DNA of 64,000 nucleotides. Source: Enchytraeus crypticus. Taxonomy: Eukaryota > Annelida > Clitellata > Enchytraeida > Enchytraeidae. The stretch lies in assembly GCA_905160935.1 (NCBI GenBank), contig CAJHZI010000612.1:274501-338500 (forward strand), written 5' to 3'. Shown here piece by piece: positions 54,800 to 63,335 of the stretch (the first letter of the stretch is position 1; the number at the start of each line of letters is the position of its first letter). The position numbers and the translations under genes were made by a program. A model generated the notes under the pieces. The model worked only from the letters and a program-made list of their open reading frames with translations, had not been told where the DNA came from and did no database searches.

Positions 54800-56633
54800 T
54801 ATTTGATATGATATACCTGTATCTCTTGATTATTCGACAAGGAGTACTCTCTCATTGTTCTCTCGTCATCTAAGAACTTTCCAGACCGACCGTTACACGG
54901 AGGCTGAAATAGACCGTAATTCTGTCCGTCCTGTAAATTCTTCAATCAATCAATCCATCGATAAAGCAATCAATCAACCAATCGATCAATCAATCAATCA
55001 ATCAATTTATTTATTAATCGTTTGGCAATGAAATCTATGTCAATTTTGGCGATCTTATATTTATTTTAATCAATACTAATCCCTGTGATGGTCAGCTAGA
55101 TAGAGCACTTTTTATCTTCTCTGATAGTAACAGGATAAATTGATTTGCGTAGTTTTTATTAAACTGATAAATGACGGGTCTTTATCTTTCTATTTCAGTT
55201 CTATTCTCCAATTATTAACACTTCCAGCAAACCACCCCTCCTTGCACGTGGCTTATCTGAGACTCTACGGTGTAGAGCGAGAGATTTGGTGTGTTCCATG
55301 TTGTCGTGAACGACAGTAGTACTCCCATCTAGTTGTTGTTTTTGTTGTTGTTGTTATTGCTGCTGCAGTTGTTGGTGTTGTTGGTGTTATTGGTGTTATT
55401 GTTGGTGTTGCAATATACCGGCGCAATGTCAGAGAGAATGTGCTGCTTGACGGCCCAGACTCGGTCTTCCTCATTAACTCTCAGCGCCATCTGTAGAATC
55501 AATCAATTCAATCATCAATTAATCAATCAGTTAAATAATTGTTTCAATTATTAAGAAATAAAGAAGCTACTAAACAAGACATTAAAAATGTTTAGTAATT
55601 GTTTAACACAGCAATTTTTAAGACATAAATAACACACAAGTTCAATATGCTATTTATACATGTTGTTAGTAGTTTAGAAAATCGATTAATTGATTAGTTA
55701 CACATATTTAACTGAATATTAATACTGTGATAATTAATTGTGTAGGCTATTAATATTAATTATGAATTAATTATGTAGGCTATTAATATTAATTATGAAT
55801 TAATTATGTGGCTCTTAATATTAATTATGAATTGATAGTTAATTGAATTGAACTAATTGAAAATAGTGTCTGGTGTCATTAAATTTCCATATCCTCTAGT
55901 AAAAGTACATTTAAGTGAGAAATTACAATACAATAAAACGAGAAATACTATTGGGCTTTGAAGAAAATAGTACACATATATTAGCGTATATTTCCACCTT
56001 TCAGCCTGGGCTATTGCTTTTTGATCTCCGCTTAAAATAGTGCCATAGATCAATTAAAAGTTACGGATTCTACATACGTTACCATACCATACTTCTCCTC
56101 AGCACATTTATTCTGCAGATTGGTCTTCGTGAATTGATCTGTAGTGAGAGAGAGAGAGAGAGAGAGAGGGAGAAAGAGAGAGAGAGAACTATGTTTATTT
56201 AAAAAACATACTGCAATACTGTAGTGATGTGTGCTATGGGGACGTCCCTGACCTTATCCTTGGATGAGAAAACGGATGTTAAACCTTTATTATTATTACC
56301 TAACAAATAACTTTATAACAACAACAACAACAACAACAGCAAAATTAGAAAGATACACGAAGACTGAATAAGTCCTTAGTTCTGCACTTCCAGAAATTGT
56401 GTGATAGATGTTGTCATTCACGACAACTTCTATCACACAAGTCATTGTGAATCGTGAGGTACCTGGGCCTGCAGGTCTGGAATGACGAGCTGTATGGTGA
56501 TGGTGTCCAGCCCTTCCGCTGACATAGACGACATCGAGGCCAGGGCCGAGGGCTCGTAGCCGCCCAGGAGACTCCTCTGCCTCAGAGGTGGCGCCTTGTC
56601 GCCCTCTGATGGACTCCTCGAGAGCATGTTCAT
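42582..56633 (-). CDS. SHANK: SHANK/ProSAP-like scaffold protein, 14 coding exons, complete CDS
   Basis: Coding exons from 56633 down to a TAG at 42582 add up to 3,951 nt with phase kept at every junction: 1,316 residues. Residues about 45-135 match the SHANK N-terminal (SPN, Ras-associating-like) domain (TIQLVIPDLQAQ, WAVKQHIL, NYGLFQPPCNGRSGKFLDDE). About 147-375 are six ankyrin repeats ending in the SHANK-specific DPPAYSTRRR. The C-terminal third is Ser/Pro/Gln-rich with polyproline runs, PPIDF and PPVEF (PPxxF Homer-type ligands), and SVISQLQAAVEKRRLA, resembling the NVISELNSILQQMNREKLA stretch of SHANKs. SHANKs scaffold receptors to actin at postsynaptic and epithelial membranes. I see no SH3, PDZ or SAM coding sequence, so this is a reduced paralogue or divergent orthologue. 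The start is the first ATG after an acceptor, so 5'UTR exons probably lie upstream. Confidence 0.88.
45165..45463 (-). repeat. Array of 5' splice-site-like motifs after SHANK-like exon 13
   Basis: About 16 CAGGTAA/CAGGTGA motifs spaced 10-20 nt, in the context CCACAGGTAAAA, the same as the real donor at the end of exon 13. Confidence 0.85.
45464..45662 (-). CDS. SHANK: SHANK-like exon 13
   Basis: 199 nt, phase 1-2. GIYEIISDELAFRSLLRRKA, LSELMFQPPTAAELEN. Donor CAG|GTAAGA heads an array of near-copies of itself extending to about 45170. No known domain. Confidence 0.82.
46026..46109 (-). CDS. SHANK: SHANK-like exon 12
   Basis: 84 nt, phase 1-1. EADRIYTEIMSRALTKAKNL. Acceptor sits directly on a (TTGA)n tract of about 60 bp. 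No known domain. Confidence 0.72.
46556..46588 (-). CDS. SHANK: SHANK-like exon 11 (33-nt microexon)
   Basis: 33 nt, phase 1-1, acceptor ATTTATAG, donor AAG|GTTGTA. Encodes SFDSDDCSPE, acidic. Symmetric, so it could be skipped without loss of frame. Called from splice sites and phase only. Confidence 0.6.
47151..47507 (-). CDS. SHANK: SHANK-like exon 10
   Basis: 357 nt, phase 1-1. LYKDPPAYSTRRR opens it, equivalent to REAPAYSNRRRR just after the ankyrin domain of SHANKs. The rest is Ser/Thr-rich (STSTPMLNSHSTPSSTRSS), presumed disordered. In SHANKs the SH3 follows about here; none is seen. Confidence 0.88.
47595..47800 (-). mobile_element. Retroposon sharing the LINE 3' hairpin tail, antisense copy
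   Basis: Antisense match to 31060-31310 (AGTGCACTGCCAAGTGGCAG, CATATTCATACTCAAAG, CAAAGTCTATGCCTTA). In the intron before SHANK-like exon 10. Confidence 0.6.
48132..48235 (+). mobile_element. Possible tRNA-like SINE remnant
   Basis: TGGAGTGGATAGCACGTTTA (A-box-like), TTTGTTTCGAACCCCAGCG (B-box-like) and CAGACGTTATGTTTAGCTTT, resembling the family A end. Confidence 0.4.
48300..48444 (-). CDS. SHANK: SHANK-like exon 9 (last ankyrin repeat)
   Basis: 145 nt, phase 0-1. VDCIRMLLFRGADKYLKN, then ALLAVVSGNQALATLLKEHK. Its acceptor edge is the first unit of a 14-unit, 32-bp tandem array. Confidence 0.9.
48445..48872 (-). repeat. Array of 13 extra 32-bp copies of the SHANK-like exon 9 acceptor edge
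   Basis: Unit on the plus strand: CAGCAGCCTAATGCAGTCAA plus CCTGTTTTATAA. In the transcript each gives AAACAG followed by the first codons of exon 9 (GTTGACTGCATTAGG). Exon 9's own edge is the 14th unit. Confidence 0.93.
49548..49690 (+). mobile_element. tRNA-derived SINE, family A
   Basis: Full sense copy, A box TGGCGACGTCGG, B box GGGTTCAAATAC, ending GACGTTAACCTTAGCTTT. About 35 bp from SHANK-like exon 8. Confidence 0.8.
49724..49840 (-). CDS. SHANK: SHANK-like exon 8 (ankyrin repeat)
   Basis: 117 nt, phase 0-0. ACRRGRVKMVEQLIYYGADI, GVGNTPLHLAVLYNQ. A family-A SINE lies about 40 nt past the donor. Two 5'-edge copies lie upstream. Confidence 0.93.
49985..50240 (-). repeat. Two copies of the SHANK-like exon 8 acceptor edge within longer tandem repeats
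   Basis: TTCACCCTTCCTCTCCTGCA (exon 8 edge plus acceptor) recurs at about 50011-50045 and 50200-50235. In between are 36-bp repeats of GACATGATAAGTGGTATAAG type from 49855. Confidence 0.88.
50665..50841 (-). CDS. SHANK: SHANK-like exon 7 (ankyrin repeats)
   Basis: 177 nt, phase 0-0. TLLDLGAAPNYRDNKGLTPL, CVQLLLNERALLNVTDHMGW. A degenerate copy of the 5' half follows at about 50896-50985. TTGA repeats flank both sides. Confidence 0.93.
50890..50990 (-). repeat. Degenerate copy of the SHANK-like exon 7 5' part
   Basis: CATCGCTATACAGTGGTAGA and GTAGTTAGGCGGTGCACTCA correspond to exon 7 (50760-50841); the acceptor survives as ATTCTAG next to TTGA repeats. Confidence 0.75.
50998..51062 (-). mobile_element. 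Short LINE internal fragment
   Basis: Contains CCTTAGAATGTGTCCTATCC, shared with the LINE copies at 33072 and 42030. In an intron of the SHANK-like gene. Confidence 0.5.
51313..51464 (-). CDS. SHANK: SHANK-like exon 6 (ankyrin repeats)
   Basis: 152 nt, phase 1-0. ESPLGLAVGL, GGAHLDYRSRQGWTAVHRAA. Acceptor CGATTGATTGATTGCAG. Confidence 0.93.
51676..51784 (-). CDS. SHANK: SHANK-like exon 5 (first ankyrin repeat)
   Basis: 109 nt, phase 0-1. ERIKFLHYVEENKREAV, then LIKGLDPNFHDDRTG, matching MLDRGLDPNFHDPETGE. An imperfect ATC/GTC trinucleotide tract abuts the acceptor side. Confidence 0.93.
51788..51965. repeat. Trinucleotide (ATC/GTC)n tract
   Basis: CATCATCATCGTCATC-type repeats next to SHANK-like exon 5; long open frames here are artefacts. 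Confidence 0.88.
51972..52695. mobile_element. Possible hAT-like non-autonomous element with poly-G/poly-C ends
   Basis: Left end CGGATCTAGGGGGGGCCC, right end CCTGGATCCGCTCCTG: imperfect inverted ends of the CGGATCCAGG type. Contains a run of about 22 G near 52103. No coding recognised. Lies in the intron between SHANK-like exons 4 and 5. Confidence 0.5.
52955..53102. repeat. Imperfect tandem repeat, about 28 bp, 5 copies
   Basis: Unit: GCCTACTAGGCCTACAGCAG, CCCGA. The unit is partly palindromic. Confidence 0.85.
53750..54020 (+). mobile_element. LINE 3'-end fragment with long GA tail
   Basis: Plus-strand copy (RGRVRPRLGMLDDLKTHA in translation, then EDREEWRRY) ending CCTGCCAGTAGGCAG, TGCACTAAG and about 80 bp of GA-rich repeat. 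The tail lies in the intron next to the SHANK-like exon 4 donor. Confidence 0.78.
54030..54101 (-). CDS. SHANK: SHANK-like exon 4
   Basis: 72 nt, phase 0-0. MKYKKRLHKSIALKPRSLKA, matching FRYKKRVYKQASLDEKQLA of SHANKs. The donor is followed directly by the GA-rich tail of an opposite-strand LINE fragment (CT-rich in the transcript). Confidence 0.88.
54268..54390 (+). mobile_element. LINE 3'-terminal fragment with GA tail
   Basis: Short copy: GAAGACAGGGAAGAGTGGAG, then CCTGCCAGTAGGTAATGCA and a GA repeat. Confidence 0.65.
54817..54930 (-). CDS. SHANK: SHANK-like exon 3
   Basis: 114 nt, phase 0-0. NYGLFQPPCNGRSGKFLDDE then RTMREY, nearly identical to the SHANK NYGLFQPxxNGRxGKFLDEE block. The strongest family marker in this gene. 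Confidence 0.94.
55419..55490 (-). CDS. SHANK: SHANK-like exon 2
   Basis: 72 nt, phase 0-0. MALRVNEEDRVWAVKQHIL, matching the xxTVWVAKQRIL segment of the SPN domain. Acceptor TTGATTGATTCTACAG. Confidence 0.87.
55730..55840. repeat. 35-bp tandem repeat, 3 copies
   Basis: Unit: GAATTAATTATGTAGGCTAT, TAATATTAATTAT. Confidence 0.8.
56397..56440. repeat. 19-bp inverted repeat in SHANK-like intron 1
   Basis: Left arm 56397-56415, right arm 56422-56440, one mismatch, 6-nt loop. In the transcript the hairpin starts about 22 nt after the exon 1 donor. Confidence 0.9.
56463..56633 (-). CDS. SHANK: SHANK-like exon 1 (start codon)
   Basis: 171 coding nt, ends phase 0. MNMLSRSPSEGDKAPP opening, then GLDTITIQLVIPDLQAQ, matching TLVIRVVIQDLQQ of SHANKs. 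An acceptor (TTTCACAG) lies 2 nt before the ATG, implying a 5'UTR exon upstream. Donor CAG|GTACCT, with an intronic hairpin 20 nt later. Confidence 0.85.
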
Positions 56634-57069
56634 CTCTGTGAAAGTGATTAGTTCTTCGATCAAATGCTGGAGTTATTCCTTCGAGCAAATGCTGGAATTA
56701 TTCACTCAAGCAAACGATGGAGTTATTCCAGCTGATTGGAGATTAGTACTAAAATTATTTTGTTTAGTATTATTATTATTTATTGTTTAAATTATTATTA
56801 TAATTATTCCAGAGATTCATTTATAAGTTAAGTAGAAACTAAACATCAGTTTATTAACGGGATTTCATTGTTGTATTTTATTTTGTCCAGAAATATTCAG
56901 TATTTACATGTACACTTCTGCTATTACTGAGCAACTTTGTTTTTTCATCAATCTAAGGTATAACAAATTAAAAACATAAATTTTCTAATAGGTAAATCTC
57001 TCGAGGTTTACTGTTGTAAGAATAAACACAGTTAATATAACAACTCCGTGTTAACACTCATTATACTAT

Positions 57070-57232
57070 TTACAGTCATGACAGTCATAACAGTCATAAT
57101 ACTAATAACAGTCATAATACTAATAACAGTCATAGTACTAATAACAGTCATAATACTAATAACAGTCATAAGAGTCATAAGAGTCATAACGGTCATAACA
57201 GTTATAACAGTCATAACAGTCATAACAAAATG
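57070..57232. repeat. Short tandem repeats of CATAACAGT / CATAATACTAATAACAGT
   Basis: Nine-base-derived units over about 160 bp in the region 5' of the SHANK-like gene. Confidence 0.8.
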
Positions 57233-57791
57233 ACTCTTTTTAGACACAATCGGTATAATCTCTTTAACGTATATAAAGTGTAGACATAATATATTATCTT
57301 ATTTTATAAGAGGAAAAGGTGTACATTAGCTTCTAATTTTCTGCATTATTATTTCTTATACATATATTTATTATAACTGAAATGCTACAGTCAACTAGTG
57401 ACGCACTCTAGTATTAGCACAGGTTTGTTATGTTACAGGTAGGCGCTCAGTGCCTGTGCCTACATCGTGCCTACAGATGAAAATGACAAAATAAGCGGAA
57501 CTCTTTACATAGCAATGAATAGCTGAATTATGACCGTGTACGTGTCTGTAACATGTGCGTGTGCGTGTGCGTGTGTGTGTGCGTATGTGAGTGTGAGTGT
57601 GCGTGTTTTTAAGACGTCAGAAATAGTTGCGATTTTAATCGCTCATTTAATGCATGCACAACCATATAATAAATTCTGGTGGCGCAGTGGCTGCTTACAT
57701 GTGCCTGTTGATAGCCTATGTCTCAACTCCCAGGAGGCCAGGTTTAGGGGCAGAATTAAGGCTGGGAGTGAGAGTGGGAGGCTGACCCCAT

Positions 57792-58026
57792 CAGTGGCGT
57801 AGCGAGGGGAGACAGGGAGGGGCATGTGCCCCCTCCAAGATGTCATGTAAAAGTTTTATTAAGGCCAAAATATAAGAGAAAACATTGTATAAAGTGCGTA
57901 CATCCCTAAAGTGCCTCCCCCAAGATTAAAGTGCCTCCCCCAAGATTAAAGTGCCTCCCCAAGATTAAAGTGCCTCCCCCAAGATTAAAGTGACTCCCCA
58001 AAGACTAAATCCAGGCTACGCCACTG
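57792..58026. mobile_element. hAT-like MITE with perfect 8-bp target duplication
   Basis: Begins CAGTGGCGTAGC and ends GCTACGCCACTG, flanked by GACCCCAT on both sides (57784-57791, 58027-58034). 235 bp, no coding. Contains five tandem copies of a 20-bp unit (AAAGTGCCTCCCCCAAGATT) at about 57907-58010. Confidence 0.85.
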
Positions 58027-58119
58027 GACCCCATTAGGTCTAGAATGTGGCAAGTGGCAGTATGCCCCGAGGTATAATGTTTTCTTAAATTTAATAAGGA
58101 AATGCAATGGAAAGGAAGA

Positions 58120-58176
58120 GGGTTGAGGAAAGGAATGCAATGGGCCATTGGCCCATTGCATTCCTTTCCTCAACCC
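58120..58176. repeat. Perfect 28-bp inverted repeat (1-nt spacer)
   Basis: Arms 58120-58147 and 58149-58176 (GGGTTGAGGAAAGGAATGCA ... and complement) can extrude as a cruciform. Confidence 0.92.
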
Positions 58177-58249
58177 TTGATTTAAGATAAAATCAAATAA
58201 GGAATGAGCATTTGTTTCATCTAACTTGGCACGAAAGTTATTTGTAGTA

Positions 58250-58326
58250 CTACAGTTGTACAGTACAGTTGTACAGTACAGTTGTACAGTACAGTTGTAC
58301 AGTACAGTTGTACAGTACAGTTTTAC
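58250..58326. repeat. 15-bp tandem palindromic repeat
   Basis: Five copies of a GTACAGTTGTACAGT-type unit, itself an inverted repeat. Confidence 0.85.
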
Positions 58327-59095
58327 TGTGCTGTTTGAACAACAGCGAGAGTTAAATTAATGCCCCATCAATCATCTGACCAGTCAAGCGAACTGTTACG
58401 AAAAGTTTCTCGTTTTACCCGCTCACACCTATCGGATATCTACTTACGACTGGTCTCACAGGTAGTCAGCTAGATAGGATACTCTGTAAGCTCATTGAAG
58501 GCATAGAGTCTGTATTATTTATTTGAGAAATGTAATCATAGATTCCGCTTTATTCACACATGCTCTGTTTTCTCTAGCATGTTCTTATTGTCTTCGTTTT
58601 AAACGCTAAACGCTTAGTCGATGGCGAGAACCTCTCAATTTAATGTAAAAGAGACCTTCATGAAAAGTAATGATGACATAACCGCTGAGAAGCTACAAAG
58701 ATCTAGGACAAAGAACCGGGACAGCTCCAGTAGAGTTCCAAAAGATCTCCAGTAGAGCTTCAGGAAAGCTCCAGGAGAAGTCCTGAAGAGCTTCAGGAAA
58801 GCTTCAATATATCTCCAGTATAACTTAACTTAACATAATTATACTGGTTAAGGAGGTCACAAAGACCTGTAACACCAGTATAGCTTCAAGTGATATTCAC
58901 AAGAACTTCACAAGAGAACTTTCAGCATCACACTGGAGCATACGGAATTATATCACACTGGGACATAAGGACTTACTCATCCCTCTAAACTCGGCTGCAA
59001 ATTGTCGTACCATATAACTTCACGTCATGTACAAGCTGCAAGGTTCTTAAGAGTGGAATGCAACTCTTGTGGTCGATGAGGTGAGAGAGAGAGAG

Positions 59096-59173
<78 letters not shown>

Positions 59174-59432
59174 TGCGAGAGAGAGAGGGGGTGAGAGGGA
59201 GAGGGTAACTTACGAAGAGTTATAAACTTGAGTCAGACCAGCCCTCAGAGCTCTGCTGAGGTTACAACAGAGCTCAACAAAGAAAGTCTTGTATTGTACA
59301 AGAGTCACTGCCTGGGGGGGGGGGGGGAGGGTAGTAACGACTCCCCTGAAACAAGAAGTAAATTGTAAATAATTATATCTGAAAATGTCAATGTATTATA
59401 TAATTATAAATATATATCTGGACTCAGATCTT

Positions 59433-59495
<63 letters not shown>

Positions 59496-59518
59496 TTATG
59501 TATATATATATACATATA

Positions 59519-60697
59519 CAGGGTGAGTAAAAAAATGATAACACCTGTTAAAAGTTTGAATATCTCAGGCTATTGTTAATATTTTCAAACCAAATTTTTA
59601 CCAAATACTAAAGGCCCCATTTCTGATGGGGTGGCCAATTTTCATCCAATTTAATGCATAGATTGGCCAGTTATGCAAGTTTCAGCAGACCAACCCCCCA
59701 TTTTTACCTAATTCGGGATTATTAAAAAATAATTTAGCATTAGATCTAAGGATGGAAATAAATTTTATGCCGCAGATGTTATTTATGCCTACCCAATAAG
59801 ACATTTTTCACTGACGAAAAGATTTTTTACATCAGTCCGCCTGTGAACAGTCAAAACAACCGTGTGTGGGCAGCGGGGAAAAGGAGGAAATCAGCTCCGA
59901 GCGACTGCTTGTTCAACGTGCTAAGTTCTTTGAGCATGCTATGGTTTCGGCTGGCGTTTGCTACAACGGTAAGGACAAATTGCACTTCATTGGTGAGAAG
60001 GAAAAGGTGAAAGCTCAGTATTGCGTCAATACTTTACTTTCCAAGCTGTTTGATGATGGCAATGCTCTTCTATCAAACGGCTTCATCTTTCATCAGGATG
60101 GTGCTCCGGCTCATGCATCTCGTCATGCACAGGAATGGATCAGCGAGAGAAATCCGCATATCATCATGAAGAGTGAATGGCCTCCAAACTCTCCTGATCT
60201 AAATCCTCTGGATAACCATATCTGGGGAACCATGCTGCATCTCTATCAGAAACACCTGCCGAAGCCTAAAAACAAGACAGAACTGCAGGAAGTGCAACAA
60301 TCAATCTGGGAGAGAATGCCCCAAGCTGGAATTAACAAGGCTGTCCTAGCGTTCCGAAAGCGACTGCAATCCAGCACAGCAGCCGGAGGAAATCATATAG
60401 AATAGTCAGTAATGCTAGCAGATACAATTGGTTCTTTCTGAACCACCACAACGACCCTTTTCAGGGCCAAAATAAAAATTATATAAAATATTATTTTATT
60501 TACAGTTAAAACGGGGGGGGGGTTGCTCTGCTGAAACTTGCATAACTGGCCGATATATGCATTAAAATGGATGCAAATTGGTCACCCTATCAGAAATTGG
60601 TCCTTTAGTATTTGGTAAAAGTTTGGTTTGAAAATATTAACAATAGCCTGAGATATTCAAACTTTTAGCAGGTGTTATCATTTTTTTACTCACCCTG
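59519..60697 (+). mobile_element. Tc1/mariner-superfamily element (DD37D, maT-like), defective
   Basis: 1,179 bp element bounded by TA on both sides, inside a TA microsatellite. Terminal inverted repeats are long, about 185 bp (59519-59703 and 60513-60697), starting CAGGGTGAGTAAAAAAATGA. The open frame 59866-60405 carries FIFHQDGAPAH and WPPNSPDLNPLDNHIW; the two Asp are 37 residues apart, the DD37D signature. The first catalytic Asp region (FTDEK at 59807-59821) is in another frame, and the N-terminal DNA-binding half is missing, so it is not autonomous. Confidence 0.9.
59866..60405 (+). pseudogene. Mariner-type transposase fragment (C-terminal catalytic part)
   Basis: About 180 codons of catalytic domain: MVSAGVCYNGKDKLHFIG, FHQDGAPAHASRHAQEW, SEWPPNSPDLNPLD, WERMPQAGINKAV. 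The first Asp motif upstream is separated by a frameshift and there is no helix-turn-helix region, so it is broken. Confidence 0.88.
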
Positions 60698-60712
60698 TAT
60701 ATATATATCGTG

Positions 60713-60930
60713 TATGCCTAGCGGCAGGTCCCATGTATTTCTTTCTATTTGGAGCCTGATGTCTTGGCTCATATAATATAGCACTATAGAAAACACTTCC
60801 ATCATCCGATAAATTAATCCTTCATAAAAGATAAAAAGCCTTATCTGCACTTTAATACAGCCTCTCTAAATTCTGGTTTAGTCGCCTCTTACGACAAGTG
60901 TAGTTTACCGGTTGATTTAGCTTTCAGTAG
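60713..60930 (-). mobile_element. Remnant of the same retroposon
   Basis: GCCTAGCGGCAGG end and AGTCGCCTCTTACG internal block match the copy at 30930-31310 in reverse. Directly flanks the mariner-type element. Confidence 0.45.
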
Positions 60931-61989
60931 CTCGAACACAAAGCGGGTTGCACAGTTTATATATATGACATACCGGTACTGCCAGTGACTTAGAATCATT
61001 AAAAATTCTAAAGCCAATGGAGCGCATTTCGTTGCGTAGGCTGCCAGGTTTCAATAACTTGTTAAGAAACTATTACATTAGCAAATATGCCGGCTCTACA
61101 CTCTTTAAACTTTAATCTCCTCTTAATCTCAATCTTGTAGCAGTAGACTTAAATCTAGACCCTGATAGAGAATTACAGTCCAACCTACTGTAAATCAGCA
61201 GTATTGGTGAAGACGTGAATTGAAATACTCTTGCACTGACTCTGTTGAGGGCTTTGATAATATTTTCTTACATCTTACGACCATAATAATTTAACATAAC
61301 ATAACATTACTGAGTCAGGAAGCAACTACATGCTTGTTTAAGACTCACTAAACACTAAGCTAATACTATTTAATTTAATAACACCTCAGAGTTCAATAGG
61401 AGACTAAAAATTACACCATACAAGTACATAATTATACCAAAAAGAGCCAGTGGCCAACTATGAGAATATCGCACATATTATATATCGCACTTTTAGCAGA
61501 ATCATCTGTTCACAGGTGATTACTTCTTCTGTCTCCAGCAGACAAATAACACACATTATTCACTGCAGCGTCGTGATATTACAGCTACAGGACATCCTGA
61601 AGAACTTAACTTTTGGGGCGGTTAAATCAGGTCGGGATTTAATTGAGAGAGGTGTAGTCCGGTGAAGTGTATCTGATATAAAGACAGAAACTCCGCAAGT
61701 GCGTATAGTTCATCAGTATATATTCACTATATAATATATATGGAATACTAGTAATCATAGGCTTGTGACAGAGAGGAAGACCTACACTGCATGTAAACTT
61801 CCCTGACATCTTCCTGGTATGAAGAAACGGACGTTAAACCTTTATTATTATTATTATTTATTATTATTATCATTATTATTATTATTAGACCCACACAGCA
61901 GTGGAATCGACATTCGATTCATCCACAGGGACTTTTGTAATACAATTAAATAAATGATCAAAACTTATTTAATTTATTAAATTTGATTT

Positions 61990-62006
61990 GATTAATTTTC
62001 TAGTGA

Positions 62007-62055
<49 letters not shown>

Positions 62056-62082
62056 TGAATGATCGAATATATATATATATAC

Positions 62083-62140
<58 letters not shown>

Positions 62141-62182
62141 TTTAGATATTTGATGTCATGTATATATATATATATAGTGAAT
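61990..62182. repeat. (TA)n microsatellite cluster
   Basis: Several long TA runs with short interruptions; others at 38965-39012, 59098-59138, 59471-59520 and 62392-62456. Confidence 0.92.
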
Positions 62183-62390
62183 TATCTAAGTTAAATCTCT
62201 AAATTTAAAAAAATAGTTCAACACTGGAACATTGGATTAGTTTTTAATTAAAGCTTTTGTTAGCTAGCATTAGTTAGCAAGAGTTGCTGTTTGCATTTTT
62301 CGAAATATTATTATAGTGTATTTGTATTATTTGTGCGTTTGTAATTTATTGGCTATATTGCTACCCAAATAATGGTGAAATGAAGATATA

Positions 62391-62458
<68 letters not shown>

Positions 62459-62875
62459 TGCATATTAGTTAATTGTTAATAAGATAGTGAGATCGCCAAT
62501 CTTCACGATTAACATGTAATAGATGATTTTTAAAGTGCTATTAAATGTTATCTCGCCAATATCTAGGCCTAAATTCATCCTATACAATAACACATAATAT
62601 TCTAGCTATAAGAATACGTAGATAAACTGTCGGTCACGCAGTGTTGTAATTGCTGGTCTATGCCGCAGAACTGGCCTATGGCAGAGCCGGCATGCTTGGC
62701 TGTTGCAGCGCTGTTTTTATATATACAATGAGATTTGTGTTCTAGATTTCTACATTGACTAAATGGCATCAACCGTTATGGGCAGGACTCGCATAGAGGC
62801 TTGTGTAACTATTCATGTGCCAATTGTAATGTGTATAGACTCCACTGCTCTGTTGGGTCACTAGTTGAAACCACA

Positions 62876-63015
62876 ACAACAACAACGGAATTAGAGTGCT
62901 ACTGTCGTCAATGACAACATTGAGCACTATGGTACCCATATCAAATCCGATGAGCAGAGTGTGAGGTCCAAAAATAGTGCAAGCCAAAATCCGAGAGTTC
63001 AGTCCGAAGAAGGGT
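62876..63015 (-). mobile_element. Family D repeat, antisense
   Basis: GAATTAGAGTGCTACTGTCG, GACAACATTGAGCACTATGG, AAATCCGAGAGTTCAGTCC. Confidence 0.58.
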
Positions 63016-63087
63016 ACTAGTGGAATGGAGGTTTACGTGTTGGTCTCAGTTCCTGTGCAATGGTTGAATAGGAGAGGTCAAAGAGAA

Positions 63088-63335
63088 TGTCTTAATAGCG
63101 TAGTGGTAACGTCAAGAAGTTTTAAATGACAAATCCTGAGGTGAATTGAACCCTCGTGAGTTCGAATCCCAGCCGCGCTGGTCTGAGAGTAAAATCTCTG
63201 ACATTCATTGGACTGGCTATACGGAAAATTGTCTAAATTGCCAAATGGTTTAAACATGTGGTAATAAAAGTGATAGATATCAACATAGCTGATCATTTCA
63301 CTATAATGCATGTTTACTTTTTACTTTAAAAGCCT
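63088..63335 (+). mobile_element. tRNA-derived SINE, family B
   Basis: Full sense copy: TTAATAGCGTAGTGGTAACG, GAGTTCGAATCCCAGCCGCG, ATGGTTTAAACATGTGG. Confidence 0.8.
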
